From Dyella sp. A6 (lineage in GTDB: Bacteria; Pseudomonadota; Gammaproteobacteria; Xanthomonadales; Rhodanobacteraceae): a stretch of 64,000 nucleotides of DNA. The stretch's first letter is position 1. Every line of letters begins with the position of its first letter. The stretch spans positions 744,001-808,000 of the forward strand of contig NZ_CP132911.1 in assembly GCF_036320485.1 (NCBI RefSeq), read 5' to 3'. The position numbers were made by a program, and so were the translations under genes. Below, in pieces: positions 63,100-64,000 of this stretch. Below the pieces are notes generated by a model that made no database searches, had not been told where the DNA came from, and saw nothing but the letters and a program-made list of their open reading frames with translations.

Positions 63100-64000
63100 T
63101 TAATGTTCGCGGCGGCTGAACAGGCGATTCCAGGCCAGGTAGACCGGCGCGCCCGCGGCCATGATCAGCAGGCCGATGCCGGTGTTGCGTGGATGGTCGT
63201 GCAGGCTCTTAAGCACGACCCACGCCACGGTGGCGATGAACAGCAGCGGCAGCCACGGATAGGCCGGTACCCGGAAGAGGGCCGGTCCGCGGTCGCGCCG
63301 GCGGTACCAGAACAGGGTGGACACGCCCACCGCGCAGGCCAGCCAGTCGCCGAAGGTGGCGTAGTCCAGCAATTCGCCGAAGCTGCCGGACACCGCCAGC
63401 ACGATGGCCCAGCCCGAGAGCAGCAGCAAGGCCACGTTCGGCGTGCGATGACGGGGATGCAGGCGTGCCACCGAGCGGAAGAACAGGCCGTCCTCGCCCA
63501 TCACTTGCAGTACGCGCGCACCGGCCACCAGGGTGATGTTGCAGAAGCCCAGCGTCGAGATAGCGATGCCCAGCGCGATCAGCTTCGCGCCATACGGACC
63601 GGCCACGCGTTGCATCACATCCGCCGCCGGCGCAGTGCTGGCGGCCAGTCCGGCGTGACCGAGCACGGCCAGGTAGGCCACGTTGACCAGGGCGTAGGCG
63701 ACGATCACGCCCAGCATGCCCAGGAACAGCGCGCGTGGCAGGTTGCGCTGCGGGTCGCGCACCTCCCCGGCCAGGTTGTTGAGGTAGGTGAAGCCCGAAT
63801 AGGCGAACAGCACGGGCAGGGCCGCTCCCATGAATCCCGCATGCGCGCGTGCGGGGTCGGGCTGCAGCAGATATCCGCCGCCGACGCCGGCCAGGTACAG
63901 GCCGCACACGACCAGCACCGCCACCGCCAGCAGTTTCAGCACGGTGAACAGGTTCTGCACCTGCACGCCCAGACGCAGGCCGAACAGGTTGATGCCGGCC
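63100..64000 (-). CDS. APC family amino-acid permease (5' partial)
   Basis: The C-terminal 300 residues of an amino acid/polyamine permease of the APC superfamily. Reading on the minus strand the frame enters from beyond base 64000 (NLFGLRLGVQVQN). At least seven membrane helices are visible, and the consensus FAYSGFTYLNNLAGEVRDP is recognised in the middle, followed by NLPRALFLGM. The Tat-exported molybdenum enzyme genes are just downstream (6 bases after its stop, on the same strand in transcription order). The substrate is unknown; the start lies outside the window. Confidence 0.92.
   Translation of the reverse strand, partial: AGINLFGLRLGVQVQNLFTVLKLLAVAVLVVCGLYLAGVGGGYLLQPDPARAHAGFMGAALPVLFAYSGFTYLNNLAGEVRDPQRNLPRALFLGMLGVIVAYALVNVAYLAVLGHAGLAASTAPAADVMQRVAGPYGAKLIALGIAISTLGFCNITLVAGARVLQVMGEDGLFFRSVARLHPRHRTPNVALLLLSGWAIVLAVSGSFGELLDYATFGDWLACAVGVSTLFWYRRRDRGPALFRVPAYPWLPLLFIATVAWVVLKSLHDHPRNTGIGLLIMAAGAPVYLAWNRLFSRREH

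Overview
The window is GC-rich chromosomal DNA from a gammaproteobacterium of the order Xanthomonadales, most likely family Rhodanobacteraceae (Rhodanobacter, Dyella, Frateuria and relatives). This is inferred from the number of TonB-dependent receptors, an alpha-amino-acid ester hydrolase closest in motifs to Xanthomonas enzymes, xanthomonad-like housekeeping proteins (DHFR, OxyR, PurK) and GC-rich codon usage throughout. The genus cannot be fixed from sequence reading alone. There is no replicon boundary, prophage, insertion sequence or CRISPR array. Both window edges cut genes: purK on the left and an amino-acid permease on the right.

Layout. 1-3.6 kb: end of purK, convergent sodB, then grxD, a short-chain dehydrogenase and a MarC-type membrane protein on the plus strand. 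4-10.4 kb: two large TonB-dependent receptors, each behind a long, AT-richer leader. 10.6-12.9 kb: ppnN, a gene-poor stretch and tRNA-Asn. 13-18.1 kb: a third TonB-dependent receptor and a secreted S9 peptidase. 18.4-24.2 kb: lgt, a GYF-AIM24 protein, then a nucleotide/folate run (thyA, folA, mutT-like, DUF2007, an EamA exporter, apt). 24.2-27.9 kb: a peroxide-defence cluster read on the minus strand (oxyR, rubrerythrin, cysteine-rich Fe-S protein, DUF3501). 28-34.2 kb: a trimeric autotransporter adhesin followed by a secreted subtilase. 34.4-36.6 kb: a histidine kinase and a response regulator that overlap tail to tail. 36.7-42.3 kb: M1 aminopeptidase, prmC, dxs. 42.6-50.7 kb: HNH nuclease, SapC, GFA protein, GNAT, ester hydrolase, OmpA-type lipoprotein, and a lipoprotein plus acyl-CoA dehydrogenase operon. 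50.8-51.7 kb: a SET-domain gene and a cysteine-rich unknown. 51.8-56.9 kb: EF-G-like GTPase, glpD, glpK. 57.2-60.2 kb: two tandem paralogous TonB-like proline-rich proteins. 60.2-63.0 kb: a molybdenum hydroxylase pair with degenerate cofactor motifs. 63.1 kb to the end: permease.

How the genes fit together. Much of the window concerns the cell envelope: three outer-membrane receptors, an adhesin with its own subtilase neighbour, secreted peptidases (S9, S8, M1), lipoprotein maturation (Lgt) and several lipoproteins. OxyR, rubrerythrin, SodB and GrxD give an oxidative-stress theme. Glycerol use (GlpD, GlpK) and an acyl-CoA dehydrogenase point to lipid-derived carbon, and the latter operon carries a PsrA-like operator.

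The strongest candidate for an undescribed system is the pair at 57151-60241. Both proteins have a TonB-like layout (cytoplasmic head, one membrane helix containing a histidine, proline-rich linker) but share a C-terminal domain that is not the TonB domain and has four matching cysteines. Second is the hydroxylase pair at 60249-63046, whose small subunit has lost every ligand of its N-terminal [2Fe-2S] cluster while keeping those of the second cluster.
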